Source of the DNA: G025836975 sp048751585
GTDB taxonomy: Bacteria; Pseudomonadota; Gammaproteobacteria; Burkholderiales; Burkholderiaceae_B
Direction of reading: 5' to 3'
Assembly (NCBI RefSeq): GCF_048751585.1
Contig: NZ_JAZHOB010000010.1
Location: forward strand, 124,001 to 188,000
DNA: 64,000 bases
The notes below the pieces were generated by a model, which had not been told where the DNA came from, made no database searches, and saw only the letters and a list, made by a program, of their open reading frames with translations. Of this stretch, positions 8,914-17,097 are shown piece by piece. Position 1 is the stretch's first letter; each line of letters starts with the position of its first letter. The position numbers and the translations under genes were made by a program.

Positions 8914-10158
8914 TCAGTCCGGTCCGCCGTATCCCATGCGGTCGGACAGGGCTTTGGCCAGGTCCGCGACCGAGGTGGCGTAGAAATAGCTTCGGTTGTA
9001 GTGCGTGATGGCAAAGAAGTTGGGCGTGCCGATACGGTATTCGGCAAGTTGGCGCGGCTCGTCCAGCAAATCCACAATGCCCATCTTTTGCCCACGCCAG
9101 TCGGCCGCCATGGCTACTTGATGATTCTTGGTGCGTGCGGATGGGTTCTGCGCCTGCGTACCTGGCGAAGGGCGCAGCGCCGCTCCCTGGGCCTGCAATT
9201 GAGTCCAATCGTAGGTGGGATACAGGCCTCCGACGACCATGGCCTGCGGATTGCGCGGCAAGGTTGCAGGGGCGAATACAGGCAAGCCCGGAACCCATCC
9301 GTGCAGTCGCAGAAAGCGCGCCACCGAGACAATGGCGTCGTCGACGCTGTAAAGCAGATCGATGCGGCCGTCGCGATTGCCGTCGGCCGCATAGCGCATC
9401 AGGCTTCCGGGCATGAATTGCGGCAGGCCCATGGCTCCGGCGAACGAACCCATGGCCTCTTTGGCGTCAAGCTTCTTTTCGTAGTCCAGCTGGATGAGGT
9501 CGGCCAGTTGATCGCGGAATAGCTGGCTGCGCTCGGGCCGGCTGTCGTCGGGATAGCTGAAGCCAAGGGTGGCCAGGGCATCCAGCACCCGGAAGTTGCC
9601 GGTGTGCCGGCCGTAAATGGTTTCAACGCCTATGATGGCCACGATGATGGACGGCGGCACGCCATACTCGCGTGCCGTCCGGTCCAGGGTGGATCTGTTC
9701 TGTTCCCAGAATTTCTGGCCGGCATTGATGCGCACGGGCTCCACGAAACGATTCCGGTACGTGACCCAGCTGCGGCGTATGCGCGTCTTGGCCGGCGCCA
9801 TCAGCCTGGCCGCCGTGGCGTTGTACTGGGCGTCCTTGAGCAAGGCCTCCACGTGCGCAAGCGGTATGTGGCGAACGCGAGTGATCTCGCTGGCATAGGC
9901 TTGCATGGAGGGTATGAGCTGGCCGTCAGCTTGGCGATAGACCGTCCGGCCGACAACAGAGGAGCCTGCCTTGATGGAATCCGTGCTGCCAGAAGCCGGA
10001 ATCGCTTGCGTCGCGGTTGGGGCGGAAATGTGTGTGGGAGCCGCCGGCGAGCCCTGTGGCGCTTGCGCCAGGGCGGCGGTTTTATTGGCGGCGCAACCCG
10101 CCAGGAATACGGCGATGGATCCGACTTGCAATATACGGACTGGTTTGAACATAATCAT
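8914..10158 (-). CDS. mltB: Membrane-bound lytic murein transglycosylase B
   Basis: Cleaves the glycan strands of peptidoglycan to 1,6-anhydro-MurNAc products. The N-terminus is a lipoprotein signal with lipobox FLAGC (Cys22 if the first ATG is used). After a Pro/Ala-rich linker comes an SLT_2 domain: catalytic Glu179 in IIGVETIYGRHTG and the substrate loop GSFAGAMGLPQFMPGS. The C-terminus holds the usual YFYATSVADLAKAL segment. Two starts, 10158 and 10152 (MFKPVRIL), are possible. The first is only 4 bases from the divergent hydrolase start at 10163, so the promoter of each gene must lie inside the other. Confidence 0.92.
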   Translation of the reverse strand: MIMFKPVRILQVGSIAVFLAGCAANKTAALAQAPQGSPAAPTHISAPTATQAIPASGSTDSIKAGSSVVGRTVYRQADGQLIPSMQAYASEITRVRHIPLAHVEALLKDAQYNATAARLMAPAKTRIRRSWVTYRNRFVEPVRINAGQKFWEQNRSTLDRTAREYGVPPSIIVAIIGVETIYGRHTGNFRVLDALATLGFSYPDDSRPERSQLFRDQLADLIQLDYEKKLDAKEAMGSFAGAMGLPQFMPGSLMRYAADGNRDGRIDLLYSVDDAIVSVARFLRLHGWVPGLPVFAPATLPRNPQAMVVGGLYPTYDWTQLQAQGAALRPSPGTQAQNPSARTKNHQVAMAADWRGQKMGIVDLLDEPRQLAEYRIGTPNFFAITHYNRSYFYATSVADLAKALSDRMGYGGPD

Positions 10159-10162
10159 CCTT

Positions 10163-11086
10163 ATGGCGACTCTCTATATTACTCATCCCGCATGCCGCTT
10201 GCATGAAATGGGAAACTGGCATCCTGAAAGCCCCGACAGGCTGGATGCCATCAACGACCAACTGCTGGCGAGCGGGATGATGGACTATGTCCACGAGATT
10301 CAGGCCACACCGGCCACCGAAGCCGATGTCCTGCGCGTGCACACGCCTGAATATCTGGCCTACCTGCGCCAGCATGCGCCCGCCAGCGGCTATTTCCCCA
10401 TAGACCCCGACACGGTAATGAATCCGCATACGCTGGAGGCCGCATGGGCGGCCGCGGGCGCCGGCATTGCGGCTGTCGATGCGGTCATGGGCGGCGGGGA
10501 TCGCACCGCCTTCTGCGCCGTCCGGCCACCCGGGCACCATGCCCGGCCCGGCCAGGCTATGGGGTTCTGCTTGTTCAACAATATCGCGGTCGCCGCGGCC
10601 TATGCCCTGGAAAAATACGCCCTGAATCGGGTGGCCATCGTCGACTTCGATGTCCATCACGGCAATGGCACCGAGGAAATGTTCGCCGGAGACCCACGGA
10701 TCCTGATGTGCAGCTTTTACCAGCACCCCTTGTTTCCGGGGACGCGCCAGGATCCGCCCGCCGATAACATGATGAACATTCCGGTCGATGCCTATACGAA
10801 AGGAGACGCCCTGCGCATGCTGGTGGACGACGCCTGGATGCCGCGTTTGCAGGCGTTTCGGCCCGAGCTTATTTTCATATCCGCCGGTTTTGACGGCCAT
10901 CGCGAAGACGACATGGGCCAGCTTGGACTGGTCGAATCGGACTATGCGTGGATCACCGGCCGTATCGTGGAACTTGCCAATGAGACCGCCCAGGGCAGGG
11001 TGATCAGCCTGCTGGAGGGCGGGTACAGCCTGTCGGCGCTTGGGCGCAGCGTGGTGGCGCATATCCGGGCCTTGGCAACGTTGTAG
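10163..11086 (+). CDS. Histone deacetylase family hydrolase (class II HDAC-like)
   Basis: Zinc amidohydrolase of the arginase-deacetylase fold; bacterial members remove acetyl groups from polyamines or other small amides, and the substrate here is unknown. Start is ATG 10163 (MATLYITHPACRLHEMG). The 307 residues contain all family motifs: RPPGHHARPGQAMGFC with the paired catalytic His, VAIVDFDVHHGNGT with zinc-binding Asp and His, SAGFDGHREDD with the third zinc ligand, and LEGGYSL. The gene is divergent from mltB with overlapping control regions and about 50 bases ahead of etfB. Confidence 0.9.
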   Translation: MATLYITHPACRLHEMGNWHPESPDRLDAINDQLLASGMMDYVHEIQATPATEADVLRVHTPEYLAYLRQHAPASGYFPIDPDTVMNPHTLEAAWAAAGAGIAAVDAVMGGGDRTAFCAVRPPGHHARPGQAMGFCLFNNIAVAAAYALEKYALNRVAIVDFDVHHGNGTEEMFAGDPRILMCSFYQHPLFPGTRQDPPADNMMNIPVDAYTKGDALRMLVDDAWMPRLQAFRPELIFISAGFDGHREDDMGQLGLVESDYAWITGRIVELANETAQGRVISLLEGGYSLSALGRSVVAHIRALATL

Positions 11087-11136
11087 AATAAGCCGTTTAT
11101 ATATCTGTTTTTTTTAGAACCTCTGGAGAGAGCTCG

Positions 11137-11886
11137 ATGAAGGTGCTGGTACCCGTCAAGCGTGTCGTTGATTACAACGTCAAAGTGCGCGTAAAGTCCG
11201 ATCAAAGCGGCGTGGATATCGCCAATGTGAAAATGTCCATGAATCCCTTCGATGAGATCGCGGTCGAAGAAGCCACGCGCTTGAAGGAAAAGGGCGTGGC
11301 AACGGAGATCATCGCGGTTTCCTGCGGTGTTGCGCAATGCCAGGAAACCTTGCGTACCGCCATGGCCATCGGCGCCGACCGCGCCGCCTTGGTGCAGACC
11401 GACGCCGAGCTGCAGCCCCTGGCCGTGGCCAAGCTGCTCAAGGCCCTGGTCGACAAGGAACAGCCCCAATTGGTCATCCTGGGCAAGCAGGCCATTGACG
11501 ACGATGCCAACCAGACCGGCCAGATGCTGGCCGCCTTGCTGGACTGGCCGCAAGCCACCTTTGCCAGCAAGGTCGACGTAGAGGGCGACAAGGTCACGGT
11601 CACGCGCGAAGTCGATGGCGGGCTGGAAACGCTTTCGCTGAAGCTGCCGGCCATCGTCACGACCGATTTGCGCCTGAACGAGCCGCGTTATGTGACGCTG
11701 CCCAACATCATGAAGGCCAAGAAGAAAACGCTGGATGTCATCACGCCGGAAGACCTGGGCGTGGATGTTGCCCCGCGCCTGAAGACGCTGAAGGTTTCCG
11801 AGCCGCCGGCGCGTTCCGCGGGCATTACCGTGCCCGATGTGGCAACGCTGGTCGACAAACTGAAGAATGAAGCGAAGGTGGTTTAA
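11137..11886 (+). CDS. etfB: Electron transfer flavoprotein subunit beta
   Basis: Small subunit of ETF, which takes electrons from acyl-CoA dehydrogenases and passes them to ETF-quinone oxidoreductase. The 249 residues begin MKVLVPVKRVVDYNVKVRV and contain the AMP-binding LGKQAIDDDANQTGQM segment and the C-terminal ADLGV-like recognition region near PEDLGVDVAPRL. Ribosome site CTGGAGAGAG lies just ahead. etfA starts directly after the stop. The likely partner in the window is the acyl-CoA dehydrogenase at 21919-23742. Confidence 0.97.
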   Translation: MKVLVPVKRVVDYNVKVRVKSDQSGVDIANVKMSMNPFDEIAVEEATRLKEKGVATEIIAVSCGVAQCQETLRTAMAIGADRAALVQTDAELQPLAVAKLLKALVDKEQPQLVILGKQAIDDDANQTGQMLAALLDWPQATFASKVDVEGDKVTVTREVDGGLETLSLKLPAIVTTDLRLNEPRYVTLPNIMKAKKKTLDVITPEDLGVDVAPRLKTLKVSEPPARSAGITVPDVATLVDKLKNEAKVV

Positions 11887-12816
11887 ATGACGATACTGGT
11901 AATTGCTGAACACGATAACGCGCAACTGAAGGGCGCTACGCTGAACGCAGTCGCCGCGGCCTCCAAGTTGGGCGGTGACATTCATGTGCTGGTGGCGGGA
12001 AACGGCGCCAAGGACGTGGCCGACCAGGCCGCGCAGGTGGCCGGTGTGGCCAAGGTGCTGCTGGCCGACGGACCGGCGCTGGCCGAGGGCCTGGCCGAGA
12101 ACGTCGCCGCGCAAGTATTGGCGGTGGCAGGCGGCTATAGCCATATTCTTTTCCCTGCGACGGCGGCGGGCAAGAACGTGGCCCCCCGTGTTGCGGCCAA
12201 GCTGGATGTCGCGCAGATTTCCGACATTCTTTCGGTCGAGTCCGCCGACACCTTCACGCGCCCCATTTATGCGGGCAATGCGATTGCCACGGTGCAATCG
12301 TCCGATGCAGTCAAAGTCATCACCGTGCGCACCACGGCGTTCGACGGCGTGTCCGCCCAGGGCGGCAGCGCGGCGGTGGAGTCCTTGAGCGCCGCGGCCG
12401 ATTCGGGGCTGTCCTCCTTTGTGGGCCGCGAGGTCGCGAAAAGCGACCGTCCGGAACTGGCTGGCGCATCGGTGGTGGTATCGGGCGGGCGCGGCCTGGG
12501 CAGCGCCGAGAATTTCAAGATTCTGGATGCGCTGGCCGACAAGCTGGGTGCGGCGCTTGGCGCTTCGCGCGCCGCGGTGGATGCGGGGTACGCGCCCAAC
12601 GATTGGCAGGTCGGCCAGACCGGCAAGATCGTGGCGCCCCAGTTGTATGTGGCGGTGGGTATTTCAGGCGCCATCCAGCATCTGGCGGGCATGAAAGACT
12701 CCAAGGTCATCGTCGCCATCAATAAGGATGCCGAAGCGCCTATTTTCGGCGTGGCCGATTACGGCCTGGTGGCCGATCTGTTCCAGGCTGTTCCGGAACT
12801 GGTTCAGGCTTTGTAA
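11887..12816 (+). CDS. etfA: Electron transfer flavoprotein subunit alpha
   Basis: FAD-carrying subunit of ETF. The 309 residues start MTILVIAEHDNAQLKGATLN. The C-terminal FAD domain is clear: SGGRGLGSAENF, GASRAAVDAGYAPNDWQVGQ, GKIVAPQLYVAVGISGAIQH and the final INKDAEAPIFGVADYGLVAD. It abuts etfB without a gap, forming a two-gene operon, and a very strong terminator lies 39 bases after the stop. Confidence 0.97.
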   Translation: MTILVIAEHDNAQLKGATLNAVAAASKLGGDIHVLVAGNGAKDVADQAAQVAGVAKVLLADGPALAEGLAENVAAQVLAVAGGYSHILFPATAAGKNVAPRVAAKLDVAQISDILSVESADTFTRPIYAGNAIATVQSSDAVKVITVRTTAFDGVSAQGGSAAVESLSAAADSGLSSFVGREVAKSDRPELAGASVVVSGGRGLGSAENFKILDALADKLGAALGASRAAVDAGYAPNDWQVGQTGKIVAPQLYVAVGISGAIQHLAGMKDSKVIVAINKDAEAPIFGVADYGLVADLFQAVPELVQAL

Positions 12817-12855
12817 CCTGGTGCGATAGCCGATAATCGGCGCGTTGAACCCAAA

Positions 12856-12888
12856 GGGCCTGCGGCTTGTTAGCCGCAGGCCCTTTTT
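12856..12888 (+). terminator. Rho-independent terminator after etfBA
   Basis: Perfect 12-bp stem, GGGCCTGCGGCT (12856-12867) with AGCCGCAGGCCC (12872-12883), loop TGTT, then five T. The LysR gene on the other strand ends 8 bases beyond, so the hairpin also separates the convergent units. Confidence 0.93.
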
Positions 12889-12895
12889 GTATGTA

Positions 12896-13819
12896 TCAGT
12901 ACAGTACCCTGCAGCCAGGCCAATATTTGTCGCGAATGAGTTGCTTGATCAGTGCCTTGGTCAGCGAGATTACTTTCTGGACGGCTGGATTCTCCGGCGC
13001 CCCAACGCTGGAGCACAAGGAAATTTCGCGCGACAGATCGAAATCCAAGGAATGAGGACGGATGATGCCGCTGACGGTTTCCGGCTGTGCTGCGGAGTAG
13101 GGGAGTATGGTGGCGGCCAGCCCTTCACGAACGGCCGGGATCAGAATGGCGGACGTACTGGCTTCGGCGAACAGGTTGTAGGTCAGGCGCGCCGACAGAA
13201 AGGCGTGGTCCACCCGCGCCCTTAGCTGGTTGGGCAGGCTGGGCAGTATCAGAGGAATGGCCACGATCCGGTCGATGGGGACGTTTTTCTGGGGGAGCTT
13301 CACGCTTGAGTGGGTCAGCAGATATAGGTCTTCGATCAGAAGAGGTGTGATCTCTATGCCTTTAATGGATTGCTGATCGGGAGACAGGGAAAAATCCACT
13401 CGGCCCTGGAGCACAAGCTTGGTCAGATCGGCACTGGGGATATCGACGATTTCAAGCACTATCCCAGGAAATTCCTGCTTGACCAGCTTCATGAGCGGCA
13501 GGGCGATCATGCGGGCGGTGCTTGAAGCCAATCCGATCGAAACGGTACCTGCGATGCGGGTGTCATTCTTGGCCAGCAGGCTGCGCGTCGTATCGATCTG
13601 CCTGAGTATGGTCTGCGCGTGGCGATAGAGCAGGGCGCCTTCGGATGTCGGCTGCACTCCCCTGGCGCCTCGATTCAGCAAGCGCACCCCGAGCTCGTCC
13701 TCCAGCAAGGCGATTTGCTGGCTTAGCGCCGGTTGAGCGACATGCAGGCTTTCCGCGGCTCTGGTCATGTTCTGCATCTCGAACACTCGTACGAAGTACT
13801 GCAATTGCTTCAGGTTCAT
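12896..13819 (-). CDS. LysR-type transcriptional regulator of the adjacent catabolic operon
   Basis: The 307 residues have the LysR winged helix at about 1-60, with FEMQNMTRAAESLHVAQPAL and SQQIALLEDELGVRLL, followed by a periplasmic-binding-like effector domain (about 90-295). It resembles the NAC/CynR-like branch. It is transcribed away from the CoA-transferase operon; the 131-base gap carries a perfect T-N11-A palindrome (13857-13873) that is the expected binding site. I infer that it controls the operon 13951-23742; the inducer is not evident. Confidence 0.9.
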   Translation of the reverse strand: MNLKQLQYFVRVFEMQNMTRAAESLHVAQPALSQQIALLEDELGVRLLNRGARGVQPTSEGALLYRHAQTILRQIDTTRSLLAKNDTRIAGTVSIGLASSTARMIALPLMKLVKQEFPGIVLEIVDIPSADLTKLVLQGRVDFSLSPDQQSIKGIEITPLLIEDLYLLTHSSVKLPQKNVPIDRIVAIPLILPSLPNQLRARVDHAFLSARLTYNLFAEASTSAILIPAVREGLAATILPYSAAQPETVSGIIRPHSLDFDLSREISLCSSVGAPENPAVQKVISLTKALIKQLIRDKYWPGCRVLY

Positions 13820-13856
13820 GGTTTCTGGAGTGCTTGTGAGAAGGGTGGCTGTAAGG

Positions 13857-13873
13857 AATAAGATTAACTTATT
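13857..13873. promoter_or_regulatory. Probable LysR operator
   Basis: Palindrome AATAAG-ATTAA-CTTATT, containing the LysR-type T-N11-A core. It lies 38 bases upstream of the LysR start and about 80 bases upstream of the CoA-transferase start. A -10-like TAGAAT (13917-13922) without a good -35 fits an activator-dependent promoter, and a strong AGGAAGGAGA ribosome site follows. Confidence 0.65.
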
Positions 13874-13950
13874 GGTTCATCGTAAAAAAGTATTTTCCTT
13901 GTTGTTTTTCCATGCCTAGAATGAAATGAAATAGGAAGGAGATAACCAGC

Positions 13951-15150
13951 ATGAGCCTACCCTTAGCCGGGCTGAAGATTTTGGATCTGACCCGCGCCCT
14001 GTCGGGGCCTTTCAGCACAATGATACTGGCCGATCTCGGGGCCGAAGTAATCAAGGTCGAGCCGACGCCCGACGGCGATATGGTGCGCCAATGGGGACCT
14101 TTCGATAGCGATATAAGTGTTTATTATCTTAGCGCCAACCGAAATAAAAAAGGGATAGCGATCGATTTTCGCAGCTCCGAAGGTCTGGGGCTGATAAAGA
14201 AAATGGCCCTCAAGTCCGATATCGTCGTGGAGAATTTCAAGGTCGGCACCATGGAGAGCATGGGCTTGGGCTACGAAGAACTGGCCAGCGAAAAACCCGG
14301 CATCATCATGGCGTCGATCTCAGGCTTCGGCCGCAAGGGTCCCGCCAAGTCATGGGCGGGCTTCGATCAGATCGCTCAAGGTTATTCGGGCTTCATGAGC
14401 CTGACTGGCACGACGGAATCGGGTCCGACCAGGGTGGGCACGGCGATAGGGGATCTAACCGCCGGGATGTGGGTGGTCATCGGAATTCTGGCGGCTGTGG
14501 TGGAGCGCAAGGAAACGGGCCGAGGACAGCATGTGGAAACCTCTTTGCTTGCCAGCTTGATGGGGCTGCTCAGCGTGCAGGGACAGCGTTATCTCAGCGT
14601 GGGCGAGGTGCCCGCGCCCTGCGGGAATGTGCATCCGGTTATCGCTCCTTATGGCACTTTCGATACGGCCGATGGCCCCCTGAATCTGGCCCCGGCGACT
14701 CAAGCAATGTGGACCAAGCTTTGCTCCATTCTGGAGCTTGATGAGCTGACGGTTGACCCTCGTTTCATTACGAACGCACAGCGTATGCAGAACAGGCATG
14801 CCCTTAAGGAATTGCTCGAGTCCAGCCTGAAACGCAAGACGAGAATGGAATGGACGCCATTGATGATCGAGCATGGTATTCCAGCGGGACCCATCAACAA
14901 TCTTGAGGACGTGTTCAACGATCCGCAAGTGTTGGCCTGCGGCATAGTCCAGAGTGCGGATCACTCCACGGTAGGCGAACTGAAGCAAGTCGGGCTGCCC
15001 GTCAATCTTTCGAATATGGACGAGGGCTCGGTTCGCACCGCGCCACCGCTGCTGGGACAGCATACGGCTAGCGTTTTCTCCGATTACGGTTTTGATGCCG
15101 GCGAGGTCCGCCGCCTACTTGAAAAGAAAGTGATTCATCAAGCTGATTGA
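13951..15150 (+). CDS. Class III (CaiB/BaiF) CoA transferase
   Basis: Moves CoA between a donor thioester and a carboxylic acid, the usual first activation step of a catabolic route. The 399 residues begin with the family signature LKILDLTRALSGPFSTMILA and ADLGAEVIKVEP. The likely catalytic Asp is Asp139 in WAGFDQIAQGYSG. First gene of the LysR-linked operon, with a strong ribosome site. The acid that it activates cannot be read from the sequence. Confidence 0.92.
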   Translation: MSLPLAGLKILDLTRALSGPFSTMILADLGAEVIKVEPTPDGDMVRQWGPFDSDISVYYLSANRNKKGIAIDFRSSEGLGLIKKMALKSDIVVENFKVGTMESMGLGYEELASEKPGIIMASISGFGRKGPAKSWAGFDQIAQGYSGFMSLTGTTESGPTRVGTAIGDLTAGMWVVIGILAAVVERKETGRGQHVETSLLASLMGLLSVQGQRYLSVGEVPAPCGNVHPVIAPYGTFDTADGPLNLAPATQAMWTKLCSILELDELTVDPRFITNAQRMQNRHALKELLESSLKRKTRMEWTPLMIEHGIPAGPINNLEDVFNDPQVLACGIVQSADHSTVGELKQVGLPVNLSNMDEGSVRTAPPLLGQHTASVFSDYGFDAGEVRRLLEKKVIHQAD

Positions 15151-15185
15151 TGTTTACCGCATTCGATCACTGAGCACGGGCAGAA

Positions 15186-15980
15186 ATGGACAACATGACT
15201 TCTTACAAGCAATGGGTAAATGATCCCGCCGTACCGGCGTTGGTCATGGACGGAGCGGTGGCAACCATCCGGTTCCGCAAGCCGGCTCTGGCCAATCGCT
15301 TGAGCCCGATGGATTTGCAGGTGCTTCGCGGCCACATCGATGTCGTGAATCAGAGCGAAGGCATCCTGGTCCTGCGCTTCGTTGGGGAAGGCAAGTATTT
15401 TTGCAGCGGCTACGACATTTCCTCTCTAGCCGCCGCCGATGCGCCCAGCTCTCTATTTTTTGGTGAAACCATAGACATCATCGAAAACGCCCGTCCTGTC
15501 ACCATCGCAGCGATACAGGGCGGGGCATACGGAGGCGGCACGGATTTGTCTTTGGCGTGCGACTTCAGGGTTGGTTCGCGCGCCGCGAATATGTTCATGC
15601 CCGCAGCCAAACTGGGATTGCATTTCTATCCAGGAGGCATGTCCCGCTATATATCCCGGCTGGGGCTCAATCAGGCGAAACGGCTTTTCCTGACAGCCGA
15701 AAAGATAGAGGCGGAGGAAATGCTGCGTATTGGATTCCTGACTGACCTGGTCGACGAGGAGGTCTTGACGGAGCGTGTGGATGAGCTTACCGGCGTGCTG
15801 GCGGCGATGGCGCCTATAGCCTTGCTGGGAATCAAAAAGCATTTGAATCGGATTGCCCGTGCGCAGGCCGATATCGACGAGATCGAGGAAGAAGTGCGTC
15901 GATCGGAGGCGTCACGCGATATTGCGGAAGGGGCCTTGGCATGGAAGGAAAAGCGGCCGCCCGTATTTACCGGGTCCTGA
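15186..15980 (+). CDS. Enoyl-CoA hydratase/isomerase family protein with altered active site
   Basis: Crotonase-fold protein of 264 residues acting on a CoA thioester. The oxyanion-hole region YFCSGYDISSL and the AIQGGAYGGGTDLSLACDFR core are clear. The two catalytic Glu of classical hydratases are replaced: the first by Asp120 (GGGTDL), the second by Ala140 (MPAAKLGL). It may therefore catalyse isomerisation, C-C cleavage or another crotonase reaction rather than plain hydration. Starts at 15186 and 15195 are both possible. Second gene of the operon. Confidence 0.88.
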   Translation: MDNMTSYKQWVNDPAVPALVMDGAVATIRFRKPALANRLSPMDLQVLRGHIDVVNQSEGILVLRFVGEGKYFCSGYDISSLAAADAPSSLFFGETIDIIENARPVTIAAIQGGAYGGGTDLSLACDFRVGSRAANMFMPAAKLGLHFYPGGMSRYISRLGLNQAKRLFLTAEKIEAEEMLRIGFLTDLVDEEVLTERVDELTGVLAAMAPIALLGIKKHLNRIARAQADIDEIEEEVRRSEASRDIAEGALAWKEKRPPVFTGS

Positions 15981-16029
15981 GCGTCCTACCGCTCAGGAGA
16001 CAGAAAAATAACTAATGCAGGAGATAAGC

Positions 16030-16998
16030 ATGAAAAAATTTTCGCGAATAATGATTATGGGCCTGGCAATGTGTGCCGCGACGGCAGCGTCCGCGGCGAC
16101 GGCATATCCGACCAAGCCCATTACGCTGGTTCTGGGATTCCCGCCCGGCGGAGGGGCGGATAGTGTCGGCAGGGTATATGCCAATGCATTGAGCAAGATA
16201 CTGCAGCAGCCTGTCGTCGTCGAGAACAGGCCGGGTGCCGGCTCGACGATCGCCGCCGGCATGGTGGCCAAGGCCAGGCCGGACGGATACACCTTGTACC
16301 TGGGCAATGCCAGCGTGATGGGAAGCGACACCGCACTTTACGATGTGAACTACACCGCTGCTGATTTCATGCCTGTGGCCAGGCTCACCACTTCTCCCAT
16401 GATACTGATTGCCAGCAAGAAATCGGGCATAAGCAGCGTGGAGGATCTGCTGGCAAGGGCCAGGAAGGCACCCGGCACCATCAATGTGGCATCGTCCGGA
16501 AACGGCGTAATCACTCACCTTGGAGCAGTGGAGTTCATGCAGCTGGGTAAGATCAAGCTGATGCATATTCCGTACAAGGGTGGCGCGGCGGCCACGCAAT
16601 CGGTGGCTGCCGGAGACACCGACATTTCGTTCGCCACGGCGCCCTCCGCGCGTACCGCCATCGATACGGGCAAGGCGATAGGCCTGGGCATTACGTCGGC
16701 GAAACCGTCGGCGCTCATTTCCCAATACCAGCCAGTTTCAGAGCTTGGCCTGCCCGGCTACAGCATTACAAACTGGTGGGGAATCTTTACGCCCAAGGGC
16801 ACGCCCGCGGAGATTGTAAATACCTTGTTCAAGGCAAGCAATCAAGTGCTCGAGAGTCCCGATGTGAAGCAAAGCTTTGCGACGGTGTACGAAGAGGTGG
16901 CTCCATCCGAATCGGTCGAGGAATTCACCCGTTTCGCCAGGCAAGAGGGAGAGCAGGGATTGCGGTTGGCCAAATTGAGCCGAGAAACGGCAAACTGA
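16030..16998 (+). CDS. Bug-type (TctC) tripartite tricarboxylate transporter receptor
   Basis: Periplasmic solute receptor of the very large Bordetella uptake gene family. ATG 16030 follows an AGGAGA site. Residues 1-24 form a Sec signal peptide ending ASAA. The mature part starts with the Bug phrase YPTKPITLVLGFPPGGGADS and has the ligand loops ENRPGAGSTIAAG and GGAAATQSVAAGD. No TctA or TctB membrane partners lie in the window, so it is an orphan receptor. It probably brings in or senses the substrate of this operon; that is inference. Confidence 0.92.
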   Translation: MKKFSRIMIMGLAMCAATAASAATAYPTKPITLVLGFPPGGGADSVGRVYANALSKILQQPVVVENRPGAGSTIAAGMVAKARPDGYTLYLGNASVMGSDTALYDVNYTAADFMPVARLTTSPMILIASKKSGISSVEDLLARARKAPGTINVASSGNGVITHLGAVEFMQLGKIKLMHIPYKGGAAATQSVAAGDTDISFATAPSARTAIDTGKAIGLGITSAKPSALISQYQPVSELGLPGYSITNWWGIFTPKGTPAEIVNTLFKASNQVLESPDVKQSFATVYEEVAPSESVEEFTRFARQEGEQGLRLAKLSRETAN

Positions 16999-17097
16999 GC
17001 TTTTTTGTAATCTTGCTTCGAGCGCTTGCTCCGTGGAATCGGACATTTGGCGTCGCAATATTGGACCAGTACAACAAACTTAGGGTAGGAGACAATT

